A stretch of 20,677 bases of DNA from Leptolyngbya sp. SIO4C1 (GTDB taxonomy: Bacteria > Cyanobacteriota > Cyanobacteriia > Phormidesmidales > Phormidesmidaceae): the NCBI GenBank assembly GCA_010671975.1, contig JAAHIA010000032.1, positions 1-20,677 of the forward strand. Direction: 5' to 3'. Position numbers and translations under genes: made by a program. Shown here one piece after another: positions 13,426 to 20,677 of the stretch. How positions within the stretch are numbered: the stretch's first letter is position 1; each line of letters opens with the position of its first letter. The notes under the pieces are model-generated. The model was not told the DNA's origin, did not search any database, and saw only the letters and a program-made list of their open reading frames with translations.

Positions 13426-14598
13426 CTACCGAGCCACCGTCTGATTCAGCAGCTCTGCGATCGCCTTGTGCTCAATCGGCGGTTCAGACATCACCATCTG
13501 GCGAGTGTCGGTGATCAGCCAGTCGAGCGCGGCGGCCTTCATGTCGATGGAAGCACCAGTCTTATCGACGCAGTAGCGGCCAAAGACCAGCTTGTCGACC
13601 AGGCGCACGCCCGAGCCAATGCAGGAATATTCAAAGATGACGCTCTTGTCAACGATGGCATCGCTGCAGATGCGGCAGTTGGGGCCGATCATGCTGGGGC
13701 CAACGATGGTGGCACCGTCTTCGATATGGGTTCTAGCACCAATGTAAACTGGGCCTTCGATGCTGACCTTATCCCAGTTGACTTTGACATTGAGCCCTGT
13801 GAAGATGCCCGGCTTAACTTCATTGCCAGGAATGCTCACGCCCTTGACCTGGCCCGTCAGCACGTCCTGGATTGCCTGCCAGTAGTCGGGCACTTTACCA
13901 ATATCGACCCATTCAAAGTCCATGCTGATGCCGTAGAAGGGCGCATTGGCCGCTACCAGCTTTGGAAAGAGGTCGCCGCCAATGTCAAACTCTTGCCCAG
14001 ACGGAATGTAGTTAAAGATTTCAGGCTCGAAAATGTAAATACCGGTATTGATGTCGGTGCTGAGCGCTTCTTCAACCCTTGGCTTTTCTTGGAAAGACTT
14101 GATTCGACCGTCGTCATCGGTGACAACCACGCCGTAGCTTGGCACCTGCTTGAGCGGCACCGATTTCATTACAATCGTTGCAATCGATCCCTTTTCGCGA
14201 TGCTGTCGCACGGCTTCGCTCAGGTCAAGATCGATCAGCGCGTCGCCGCAGAGCACAATGAACGTATCGTCGAAGAAAGGCGAAAAATCTTGAATCTTGC
14301 GCATTCCGCCAGCGGAGCCCAGCGCCTGACCGACCAGTTCGCCATCCGGGGTAATATGCCCTTCGAACGAATAGGCTAGCTCAACGCCAAATCGCTGCCC
14401 GTCGCGGAAATAGCCCTCAATCTCATTGGCTAAGTGGCTAACATTGGCCATGACCTGATCAAAGCCATGCTGACGCAGCAGATCTAGCAAAAATTCCATC
14501 ACCGGCTTTTGCATGATCGGGATCATCGGCTTTGGAATTGTGTAGGTAATGGGGCGCACGCGGGTGCCTTTACCGGCGGCCAGAATCATGGCTTTCAT
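13426..14598 (-). CDS. cugP: NDP-sugar pyrophosphorylase, CugP-type UDP-glucose pyrophosphorylase
   Basis: Forms UDP-glucose from glucose-1-phosphate and UTP if it is, as it appears, the non-GalU enzyme known in cyanobacteria as CugP. The 390 residues start with the nucleotidyltransferase signature AAGKGTRVRPIT (7-18) and PKPMIP (22-27). LGSAGGMRK (93-101), the metal Asp D119 in LCGDAL, FQEKPR and FEWVDIGKVPDYW follow. From about 262 a left-handed beta-helix of hexapeptides is seen (GPVYIGARTHIEDGATIVGP). Automated pipelines often call this family mannose-1-phosphate guanylyltransferase, and substrate cannot be decided from motifs alone. It is preceded by a tandem-repeat leader and probably transcribed separately from scpA. 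Confidence 0.75.
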   Translation of the reverse strand: MKAMILAAGKGTRVRPITYTIPKPMIPIMQKPVMEFLLDLLRQHGFDQVMANVSHLANEIEGYFRDGQRFGVELAYSFEGHITPDGELVGQALGSAGGMRKIQDFSPFFDDTFIVLCGDALIDLDLSEAVRQHREKGSIATIVMKSVPLKQVPSYGVVVTDDDGRIKSFQEKPRVEEALSTDINTGIYIFEPEIFNYIPSGQEFDIGGDLFPKLVAANAPFYGISMDFEWVDIGKVPDYWQAIQDVLTGQVKGVSIPGNEVKPGIFTGLNVKVNWDKVSIEGPVYIGARTHIEDGATIVGPSMIGPNCRICSDAIVDKSVIFEYSCIGSGVRLVDKLVFGRYCVDKTGASIDMKAAALDWLITDTRQMVMSEPPIEHKAIAELLNQTVAR

Positions 14599-14636
14599 AA
14601 ATGTTCTCTCTATAGTCTTTAACAGCGCCTAGCGTA

Positions 14637-14766
14637 GCGTCCATAGCCACTGGTTCTTCGTGGCGTTTACGACCACTGGTATGAACCAACGGCATTTATA
14701 GCCACTGATATAAACCAATGGCATCTATGGCCACTGATACTCAAGTGGCATCTATGGCCACTATGC
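14637..14766. repeat. Degenerate ~28-bp tandem repeat upstream of cugP
   Basis: About four and a half units of 26-29 bp start at 14637, 14663, 14691, 14720 and 14747. The best-conserved core is GGCATCTATGGCCACTGATA. Several units contain TGGC and GCCA as short inverted arms, so each could form a small hairpin. The array lies between the end of scpA and the start of cugP and ends about 40 bases before the cugP start codon, in its probable leader or promoter. The rest of this 279-base gap shows no gene. Confidence 0.8.
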
Positions 14767-14877
14767 TAGCAAAGGGCAGAATTAGTATACCCATGCCCAT
14801 TCTGACTCTTCATTGACTGCTTACAGTTTCCGAACAAATATCGACTAATGTTTATGAGTCGTTAAGATCGGGAACCT

Positions 14878-15735
14878 TTAGTCAGGCAAAACATACGATG
14901 GAATATTGGGCAGTTCGGTTCCTGAATGACCGAGATAGCGCACCTTTAAATCTTGATAGAAAGCATCCTGGGCCAGTTCGACTTTAGACTGAGCAGATAA
15001 AAACAGCAGCCCCCAAAAGACGCCGACCTTCTCGTGGCGGTAGTCGGCTTCGCTCAGCTCGCTTTTAATCGGGCCGCCCAGCCCGTCGGGCCGAAACTGC
15101 GCCCAGTTTTCAAGCAGATATTCAAAGTCAATCCAGTCGACTAGGGTTTCTAGCTCGTCCCAGTAGCGGTTTAGGAAGTCTTCGAGCGCGTCGGCAATTT
15201 CGGATAGGTTTTCTTGGTGGGCTAGCTGCGCGATCGCGCGGACGGCTTTGCGCTTAGACTGCGGCTGCGGGCGGCTGCGGCGGCGCGGCGTAGGGTCAGC
15301 CATGGCGATCGCAATCGTCTCTAGCTGCTCAATCAGCTCCTGCAGCGTCACGTTGCGTTTTTCCGGTGGGGCGGCAACCGCGCGCCGGTGGATGTGCCGC
15401 TCTAGGTTGCGCGGCAGCTCGCCGACGATGATGTCGCTGGGCTCGAAGAAAGCTTCCTCCTCAAACTCAGCGGCTTCTTCAATCTCTGTGCGCACCAGCG
15501 TATCCGCTTTGAGCAGCACCAGCATGGCCGCATACAGAAATGCCTGGCCTGATTCAGACAGGTTCTGCTCGTAGGGCGAGCGACCGTCAGGCACCTCGGG
15601 CAGCGGCTTGTCCTTGAGGCTTTTAAGAAAGCGATCGATCACATCGATCACGTTCACATCCCAAGGGTCAATCTCGCCTTGCTCAGCCAGATCGATGAGA
15701 AATGCGATCGCGCTTTGCGCTAGAGAAAGCGACAT
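14878..15735 (-). CDS. scpA: Segregation and condensation protein A
   Basis: The kleisin subunit of the bacterial SMC-ScpAB condensin complex, which bridges SMC heads and helps chromosome compaction and segregation. In 285 residues, the N-terminal helix block FLIDLAEQGEIDPWDVNVID (about 12-31) is the SMC-neck binding region typical of ScpA. AAMLVLLKADTLVRTE (about 69-84) follows, then an acidic patch. The middle is basic and Arg/Gln-rich (PTPRRRSRPQPQSKRK), and the C-terminal winged-helix part is longer than in Bacillus, ending FYQDLKVRYLG and a short tail. Such an extended version is usual for cyanobacteria. The ATG at 15735 fits the family start. It lies 40 bases after the LapA-domain gene. 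Confidence 0.88.
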   Translation of the reverse strand: MSLSLAQSAIAFLIDLAEQGEIDPWDVNVIDVIDRFLKSLKDKPLPEVPDGRSPYEQNLSESGQAFLYAAMLVLLKADTLVRTEIEEAAEFEEEAFFEPSDIIVGELPRNLERHIHRRAVAAPPEKRNVTLQELIEQLETIAIAMADPTPRRRSRPQPQSKRKAVRAIAQLAHQENLSEIADALEDFLNRYWDELETLVDWIDFEYLLENWAQFRPDGLGGPIKSELSEADYRHEKVGVFWGLLFLSAQSKVELAQDAFYQDLKVRYLGHSGTELPNIPSYVLPD

Positions 15736-15775
15736 GCCAGAGCCCTAAGAGTGAACACCCGGACTATAGCGTACT

Positions 15776-16132
15776 TTAGCCCGCAAATGCCTCGGAGTCC
15801 GTCTCTGCCTGCGCTTGAGAAGCTGGCAGCATGGGCTGCTGCTCGAGCTCCACGCGATAGCGCTCAACATCTTCCTCTAGCTGCTGAATCCGCAGCTCGC
15901 GCTGCTCGACCTGAGGGTTGATGTTGAAATAGCCCTGCACCTGCACCCAGACGCTAAACACCCAGGCCAAAATTGCCCCAACGCCCATGGCAACGATTAG
16001 CTCAACACACAGCGGTGCTTGAATATCGATGCCCTTAATCACGTGAATCGTCGTTAGATCGGTATTTTCAATCCCAAATAAGACCAGTGCTAAACAGATA
16101 ACAAAGATAACAACGAAGTTGACCTGTCGCAT
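15776..16132 (-). CDS. LapA-domain (DUF1049) membrane protein
   Basis: A small inner-membrane protein of 118 residues with two transmembrane helices (about 4-22 and 43-62) and a cytoplasmic coiled-coil tail (QVEQRELRIQQLEEDVERYR). This is the lipopolysaccharide assembly protein A/DUF1049 layout; in E. coli LapA helps control LPS synthesis with LapB, but the cyanobacterial role is not established. The ATG at 16132 (MRQVNFVV) is preferred to one at 16186: the helix starts at once as in the family, and GAGG precedes it. It is followed by scpA on the same strand, 40 bases away. The 171-base gap upstream holds only weak inverted repeats. Confidence 0.75.
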   Translation of the reverse strand: MRQVNFVVIFVICLALVLFGIENTDLTTIHVIKGIDIQAPLCVELIVAMGVGAILAWVFSVWVQVQGYFNINPQVEQRELRIQQLEEDVERYRVELEQQPMLPASQAQAETDSEAFAG

Positions 16133-16303
16133 TGTGTTCGCCTCGAGATAACCTTGAGCAGTACGTAGCTCAGTTTCCAACGGCATTTCTGGTAAATCAG
16201 GGAAATTGCCAGATTGAAAATGAGTTCCAGATCAATATAGCTTCTGATGGCAAAGAGTTGATGAGTCTGTCAGCAGGTTTTTAGCGAGACCCCCCTTGCT
16301 GCG

Positions 16304-16987
16304 CTACCCCACGCCATACTTAACAAAATAGCCAAGCCCGACCAAAAGCGCGATCGCAGCCGCCCCTATGCCAATCGGGCTGGGGATCCAAAAGTCGGCT
16401 TCGATATGGTTGAGCTGACCGGGCTGCAGCTGCCAGAGACCGGATGAGTTAGCGGCCTGCTGTAGGCCCCAAGGGGTCTGAAGTTGAAAGGAGAGGGTGA
16501 GCACCTGCAGGTTGCTGATGACGCCTTGGCGAGCAGCGGGTTGGGTTTGCAGCTGGCGCAGATCGAGATCGTAGGTAAGGTGGTTGTGCAGGGCCAGCAG
16601 CCAGTTTTGCTGCTCTAGGCTGAGGTTCGAGGCGAGCTGCGGTGCGCCGGGCAGATCGCGCAGTAGGCTGGTTTCACCGGCACCAAAGAGCATATTAAAT
16701 TTTTTAACTAGGTCTTCACCGCTGTAGAAAGGCAGCCTGACCTGAATGGTTTCCGGCTCGGGCCGCTTAACCCGGGCAGACAGGGCTCTAGCATCCGCCT
16801 CAAACTGAGTCAGCCAGCGCTCAGCCGAGGCTTGATTGAAAGCTAGCAGTCGCTGATCGAGGTGCAGCGTTTGGGTGATCACGCCGTGGGTTTGGCTGTC
16901 GAAGCGAATGCCGACATCGTAGTCAACGCAGCCGGTAAGGCAGAGGGCCAAAAGCGCGATCGCAACTGCCCTGATTCTAAAAGGCAT
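16304..16987 (-). CDS. DUF3153 lipoprotein
   Basis: A 227-residue protein beginning with a lipoprotein signal peptide: basic MPFRIRA, a hydrophobic stretch and the lipobox LTGC with C20 as lipidation site. YDVGIRFDSQTHGVITQ (about 23-39) is typical of DUF3153, a family shared by cyanobacteria and plant chloroplasts. A single transmembrane helix lies near the C-terminus (about 203-223, IGIGAAAIALLVGLGYF), so the mature protein is likely tethered at both ends with the domain in the periplasm or lumen. Function is unknown. It follows the TPR protein by 45 bases on the same strand, so the two probably form a unit. Confidence 0.78.
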   Translation of the reverse strand: MPFRIRAVAIALLALCLTGCVDYDVGIRFDSQTHGVITQTLHLDQRLLAFNQASAERWLTQFEADARALSARVKRPEPETIQVRLPFYSGEDLVKKFNMLFGAGETSLLRDLPGAPQLASNLSLEQQNWLLALHNHLTYDLDLRQLQTQPAARQGVISNLQVLTLSFQLQTPWGLQQAANSSGLWQLQPGQLNHIEADFWIPSPIGIGAAAIALLVGLGYFVKYGVG

Positions 16988-17032
16988 GTCTACAGTCTTT
17001 CCCCATTTTTATCTTTTGCCCCAGCGCCACTA

Positions 17033-17554
17033 CTAGCTCAACCACCAGAGGCCGCCGAGCAGCAGCCCGCAGCCTAGGAGGGCGATCCAAACAAACTGAT
17101 TATCCTGAGTATTGACCTGACTGAGATCAACGGGCTCGGGTTCGGGTGCTGACTTAGCGCGGCGCGGGCGCTGAGGGGCTTGAGCATAGCTAGACTGGCT
17201 CAGCTGGTAGTCGCCTGATTCTAAATTGCTCAAATCAGGAATCTGAGACAGCCACTCAGCCTTAGTAGAGAGCTGCGGGGCTTTGAGGACATAGACCAGC
17301 CGCCGGCTCTGCTTGCGAACTTCGGTGTCGGGATGCTGCGTTAGCTTCTGACAGAGGGAAATGGCATCCTGCTGACGGCCGATGGCGGCATAGGCATTGA
17401 CTAGCCACAGCTGCACTTCGCCGCCAAACACGGTTCCGACTTTGGCAAAGGCCGTGGCGCGCTCAAAATGCTCGACGGCTTCGCGATAGCGACCGCGCTC
17501 AAAAGCGGCCTGGCCGGCACCATATTCTGCTCTGGCCTGTTCTCTTTCTGACAT
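17033..17554 (-). CDS. TPR-containing membrane protein
   Basis: A 173-residue protein with two tetratricopeptide-like repeats at the N-terminus (AEYGAGQAAFERGRYREAVE at about 9-28, and LWLVNAYAAIGRQQDAISLC at about 49-68). A Pro/Arg-rich linker follows (QAPQRPRRAKSAPEPEP), then a single C-terminal transmembrane helix (FVWIALLGCGLLLGGLWWL). TPRs mediate protein contacts; the tail anchor puts them on the cytoplasmic face. It is the first gene of a minus-strand pair with the DUF3153 lipoprotein, and it is divergent from the ABC exporter. Specific role unknown. Confidence 0.75.
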   Translation of the reverse strand: MSEREQARAEYGAGQAAFERGRYREAVEHFERATAFAKVGTVFGGEVQLWLVNAYAAIGRQQDAISLCQKLTQHPDTEVRKQSRRLVYVLKAPQLSTKAEWLSQIPDLSNLESGDYQLSQSSYAQAPQRPRRAKSAPEPEPVDLSQVNTQDNQFVWIALLGCGLLLGGLWWLS

Positions 17555-17645
17555 TCTGCTCGTCTTTAGGTCTTTCCTTGAGGGTTAATGATTTGTACAG
17601 AGATTTGTGCAGATAGATAATAGATCAGTTGCTTCATCAGGATCT

Positions 17646-19412
17646 ATGTCTGCCCCCCATCCCCTTCAGCGGCTGCTGCGCTACAGCCGTCGCTATCGTC
17701 GTCAATTTTGGCTAGCGGGTGTCTGCTCGGTGCTCAATAAGCTCTTTGATCTAGCGCCGCCGGCTTTGATTGGCCTGGCCGTGGATGTGGTTGTCAAACA
17801 GCAGGACTCGCTGATTGCGCGCTGGGGCATAGAAGGGGTGCGATCGCAGTTCATTGTGCTTTCAATTCTCACCTTTATTACCTGGGCTTTAGAATCAGCG
17901 TTTCAATATGCCTATGAGTGGCTCTGGCGCAATTTGGCCCAGTCGATTCAGCACGAGCTGCGGCTCGATGCCTACAACCATCTGCAGGGGCTAGAGCTAG
18001 CTTTCTTTGAAGATCGCAGCTCTGGCGCGCTGATGTCGGTGCTGAATGACGACATCAATCAGCTAGAGCGATTTCTAGATCGCGGGGCCAGCAGCATCAT
18101 TCAGGTGATTACTACGGTCATTATCATCGGTGCATCGTTCTTCATTTTAGCGCCGCAGCTGGCCTGGCTAGCAATGCTGCCAATGCCCTTCATCGTTTGG
18201 GGCGCGATCGCCTTTCAGAAGTTTCTCGAGCCGCGCTATGCCGACGTGCGCGAGCAGGTCAGCCTGCTTAACAGTCGCCTGTCTAACAACCTATCTGGGA
18301 TGGCGACAATTAAAAGCTTTACCTCAGAAGGCTATGAGCTAGGGCGCATTCGTCAAGACAGCGAAGCCTATCGCCAGAGCAACCGGCGCGCCATTGCGCT
18401 GAGCGCGGCCTTTATTCCGCTGATTCGGATTTTAATTTTGGTGGGCTTTACGGCGACGCTGCTCTACGGTGGGCTGATGGCCGTTGCCGGAGAGATGGCC
18501 GTCGGCACCTATAGCGTGCTGGTCTTTTTGACCCAGCGGCTGCTGTGGCCGCTAACTCGTCTCGGCGAAACGCTAGATCAGTATCAGCGGGCAATGGCAT
18601 CTACTAACCGGGTGATGAACCTGCTAGATACGCCAGTCGCGATTCGCCCGGGCAGTCATCGGCTGCCGGTGAGCAACGTGCGGGGCGATATTCGCTTTGC
18701 CAACGTGACCTTCGCCTATGGCGATCGCCAGCCGGTGATTCAGCATCTGACGCTGAAGGTGCCCGCCGGTGGCAACATTGCCATTGTTGGCTCTACCGGC
18801 TCTGGCAAAAGTACGCTGGTGAAGCTGCTGCTGCGCTTCTACGAAATTCACGCTGGGCAGATTACTCTAGACGGCCTTGACCTGCAGACGCTAGATCTAG
18901 GCGATCTGCGCCGCGCCATTGGCTTAGTCAGCCAGGATGTGTTTTTGTTTCACGGCAGCGTTGCTGAAAATATTGCCTATGGTAGCTTTGATGCCACCCC
19001 TGCCGAGATTGAGCACGCCGCACAGATGGCCGAAGCGCACGACTTTATCGTCAAGCTGCCGCACGGCTATGACACCATCGTGGGCGAACGCGGCCAGAAA
19101 CTCTCCGGCGGCCAGCGTCAGCGCCTCGCCATTGCCCGCGCTATCCTCAAAGATCCACCCATCCTGATTTTGGATGAAGCCACCTCCGCCGTCGATAACG
19201 AGACCGAAGCCGCCATTCAAAAGTCGCTAGAGAAAATCACCCGCGATCGCACGACCATTGCAATTGCCCATCGCCTCTCCACGGTGCGAAACTGCGATCG
19301 CATCTACGTGATGGAGCAGGGGCAGCTAGTGGAGTGGGGCACGCATGAGGAGCTATTGGCGCGGCAGGGCCTCTATGCTGCGCTGTGGCGCGTGCAGATG
19401 GGGGAGCGGTAG
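17646..19412 (+). CDS. ABC exporter (MsbA/MdlB-like half-transporter)
   Basis: A 588-residue half-transporter with a six-helix membrane domain (about 1-320) fused to an ATPase domain. Walker A GSTGSGKST is at 382-390, the Q-loop is in GLVSQDVFLF, the signature LSGGQRQRLA starts at 486, Walker B ILILDE is at 506-511 and the switch His H542 is in IAHRLST. All catalytic residues are present, so a homodimer could hydrolyse ATP. The substrate is not predictable; this group exports lipids, drugs or peptides. The ATG at 17646 (MSAPHPLQ) is chosen over 17607 because AGGAT lies five bases before it and the extra 13 residues are poorly protein-like. It is convergent with the acyltransferase. Confidence 0.88.
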   Translation: MSAPHPLQRLLRYSRRYRRQFWLAGVCSVLNKLFDLAPPALIGLAVDVVVKQQDSLIARWGIEGVRSQFIVLSILTFITWALESAFQYAYEWLWRNLAQSIQHELRLDAYNHLQGLELAFFEDRSSGALMSVLNDDINQLERFLDRGASSIIQVITTVIIIGASFFILAPQLAWLAMLPMPFIVWGAIAFQKFLEPRYADVREQVSLLNSRLSNNLSGMATIKSFTSEGYELGRIRQDSEAYRQSNRRAIALSAAFIPLIRILILVGFTATLLYGGLMAVAGEMAVGTYSVLVFLTQRLLWPLTRLGETLDQYQRAMASTNRVMNLLDTPVAIRPGSHRLPVSNVRGDIRFANVTFAYGDRQPVIQHLTLKVPAGGNIAIVGSTGSGKSTLVKLLLRFYEIHAGQITLDGLDLQTLDLGDLRRAIGLVSQDVFLFHGSVAENIAYGSFDATPAEIEHAAQMAEAHDFIVKLPHGYDTIVGERGQKLSGGQRQRLAIARAILKDPPILILDEATSAVDNETEAAIQKSLEKITRDRTTIAIAHRLSTVRNCDRIYVMEQGQLVEWGTHEELLARQGLYAALWRVQMGER

Positions 19413-19423
19413 GTGGGGGGGTG

Positions 19424-19448
19424 CAGGCAGGCTAGCTAGTGCTGCCTG
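19424..19448. terminator. Stem-loop at the convergent gene ends
   Basis: CAGGCAG (19424-19430) pairs perfectly with CTGCCTG (19442-19448) over the acyltransferase stop codon, twelve bases after the ABC exporter stop. Convergent position suggests a shared terminator, but no T run is seen. Confidence 0.35.
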
Positions 19449-20566
19449 AGCCCTGAAGAGGTCACTTTTCGCTTCAGCTGGTTAGCCGGCAGCTCGACCA
19501 GCTGATAGATTGCGTACGACAAGATCAGCGTTATCAGCAGCGAAAGAACGCCGATTGTCAGCAGCCCCAGCTGAGGAAAAGAGAGGCTGATAGACTCAAT
19601 CACCGTAAAGTGCACCAGGTACAGCGAATACGTCAATATCCCAAGAAAGCGAACCCAGCCCCAGTTTAGCGCTCTAAATACCCACCAGTCTGGACAGCGG
19701 ATGGCAGCGATAAAGACCGGGTAGAGCGCAATGCCTTGAATAGAATACCGCAGGGTATCTCTAAAGCTCTCTGAGCGATACAGCAGCGAGCACAGGATGA
19801 GCGTAATGCCTAATGGAAATAAAAAGTATTTGAGGCTGCGCTCTGACACCTGATTTTGCTTATCAAGCATAGGATTGCCGCTCACGGCTAGGGCACAGCC
19901 AAATAAAATGCTGTCCAAGCGGGTATCGGTTCCATAGGCAATCCGATCAGAATCTGCCCCCATTGAGAAGACCAGTATGCATCTCCAGATGAGCACGAGG
20001 AAGCAGATTCCCCAGAGCACCCAGGCCTGTTTTCGAGCCTTTATCCCAGATTTAAGCAGCAGCACATACAGCAGAGGAAATATCAGATAAAAGTGTTCCT
20101 CAACGGCGAGAGACCAGTAGACATTACTGCCTAGCGGCATTCCTTGGCTGCCAAATCCAATGATGTAGTAGTTGGCAATATGTAGAGACTGAGCAAGGAA
20201 GGCCCCAATACTTTGAAAGGTGATGCCTGCCTCGGGATTGGCGAGGTATGACGCAACAGCTGCTAGGATGAGCACTAAATAGAAAGGCGGCCATATCCTT
20301 AAGATACGCCTCATATAAAAATTTTTGAAATCGATACTTTCAGACCGAGCATACTCTCGTCTAAGCAGCGTTGTAATCAAATATCCGCTTAGAAAAAAGA
20401 AAATTGTCACCCCAAAACCGCCAGGAATTAGGTGGCCCAAGCCAGCATGAGAGACAAATACCAGTAGAAAAGCAACGGTTCTAAAGCCGTCTAGAGAAGG
20501 AATGTAGAATTTTGCGGGCCTTAAAGTATTGGACTCAACTGAAATCTTAGGTTCTGCTACATCCAT
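19436..20566 (-). CDS. Acyltransferase family 3 (OafA/YrhL-like) membrane protein
   Basis: A 376-residue integral membrane O-acyltransferase with about ten transmembrane segments. The family's R-x10-H motif is present: R29 in SLDGFR and H40 in FVSHAG, the residues needed to pass an acyl group across the membrane. GFGVTIFFFLSGYLITTLL (about 50-68), FYMRRILRIWPPFYLVL (about 83-99) and SLAVEEHFYLIFPLLYVLL (about 152-170) are also characteristic. Such enzymes acetylate or succinylate surface polysaccharide, peptidoglycan or antibiotics; the acceptor is not evident here. The start at 20566 is the first ATG upstream of the first helix. Its base composition is somewhat more AT-rich than its neighbours, as is common for surface-modification genes. 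Confidence 0.87.
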   Translation of the reverse strand: MDVAEPKISVESNTLRPAKFYIPSLDGFRTVAFLLVFVSHAGLGHLIPGGFGVTIFFFLSGYLITTLLRREYARSESIDFKNFYMRRILRIWPPFYLVLILAAVASYLANPEAGITFQSIGAFLAQSLHIANYYIIGFGSQGMPLGSNVYWSLAVEEHFYLIFPLLYVLLLKSGIKARKQAWVLWGICFLVLIWRCILVFSMGADSDRIAYGTDTRLDSILFGCALAVSGNPMLDKQNQVSERSLKYFLFPLGITLILCSLLYRSESFRDTLRYSIQGIALYPVFIAAIRCPDWWVFRALNWGWVRFLGILTYSLYLVHFTVIESISLSFPQLGLLTIGVLSLLITLILSYAIYQLVELPANQLKRKVTSSGLRQH

Positions 20567-20677
20567 GCCAATCTGCTCTTATCTATAAAAATTGTTTATG
20601 CTTAATAAAAAATGCATCTATACAGCTATAAGACAGTTTTCCTGCCTTACTACTTAGAGAGATATTGAGTAAGAAAG
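20567..20677. other. AT-rich flank upstream of the acyltransferase
   Basis: The last 111 bases are AT-rich and contain no gene. TATAGAT on the minus strand (20587-20581) could be a -10 box for the acyltransferase, but no convincing -35 is seen. Confidence 0.25.

Noticed and set aside
13468..14379. A 303-codon plus-strand frame opposite cugP
   Set aside because: It mirrors the pyrophosphorylase gene, lacks any recognised motif and has no ribosome site that I can see.
13426..14598. Naming the gene mannose-1-phosphate guanylyltransferase
   Set aside because: Motifs are shared among sugar nucleotidyltransferases, and the cyanobacterial context and overall layout fit CugP better.

Overview
The window looks like a chromosomal segment of a cyanobacterium. 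It carries a flavodiiron pair of the Flv3/Flv1 kind, a menF-menD pair (phylloquinone synthesis for photosystem I), a CugP-type UDP-glucose pyrophosphorylase, a DUF3153 lipoprotein and an ScpA. The cyanobacterial palindrome HIP1 (GCGATCGC) appears roughly once per kilobase from position 2800 onward. Genus cannot be fixed from sequence alone. No rRNA, tRNA, CRISPR array or intact mobile element was seen.

Positions 1-2040 are a graveyard of mobile-DNA remnants. It opens with an array of exact 41-bp spaced repeats able to form hairpins. Next comes an integron integrase (intI) cut off before its catalytic C-terminus, fused tail-to-tail with the end of a two-gene minus-strand remnant. Then follow the first ~43 codons of a Uma2-type (DUF820) protein and the C-terminal end of an ISKra4-like transposase broken by a 14-bp tandem duplication. 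Only one HIP1 site was seen in this stretch.

Positions 2064-9610 hold plus-strand core genes: rsmD (16S rRNA methyltransferase), flv3 and flv1 (oxygen photoreduction after photosystem I), then menF and menD two bases apart (chorismate to isochorismate to SEPHCHC). Control-like elements sit between them: a duplicated Shine-Dalgarno before flv3, a 10-bp stem between flv3 and flv1, and a perfect 14-bp palindrome before menF. menD contains an unusual run of C tracts encoding a proline-rich insert.

Positions 9648-13383 are more accessory: a low-molecular-weight phosphatase-like protein with altered catalytic residues, a pirin divergent from a LysR regulator with ACAATA/TATTGT half-sites between them, a probable unlisted 58-codon gene, and a RhtA-like exporter.

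Positions 13426-17554 are all on the minus strand: TPR membrane protein, DUF3153 lipoprotein, LapA-domain protein, scpA and cugP. cugP is preceded by a degenerate ~28-bp tandem repeat. The window ends with a plus-strand ABC exporter and a convergent membrane acyltransferase.

I did not find a convincing multi-gene new system. The most interesting leads are the 41-bp repeats beside the intI remnant, the nested remnants, the C tracts in menD, the altered phosphatase, the pirin/LysR operator, the small gene before rhtA and the repeats before cugP.
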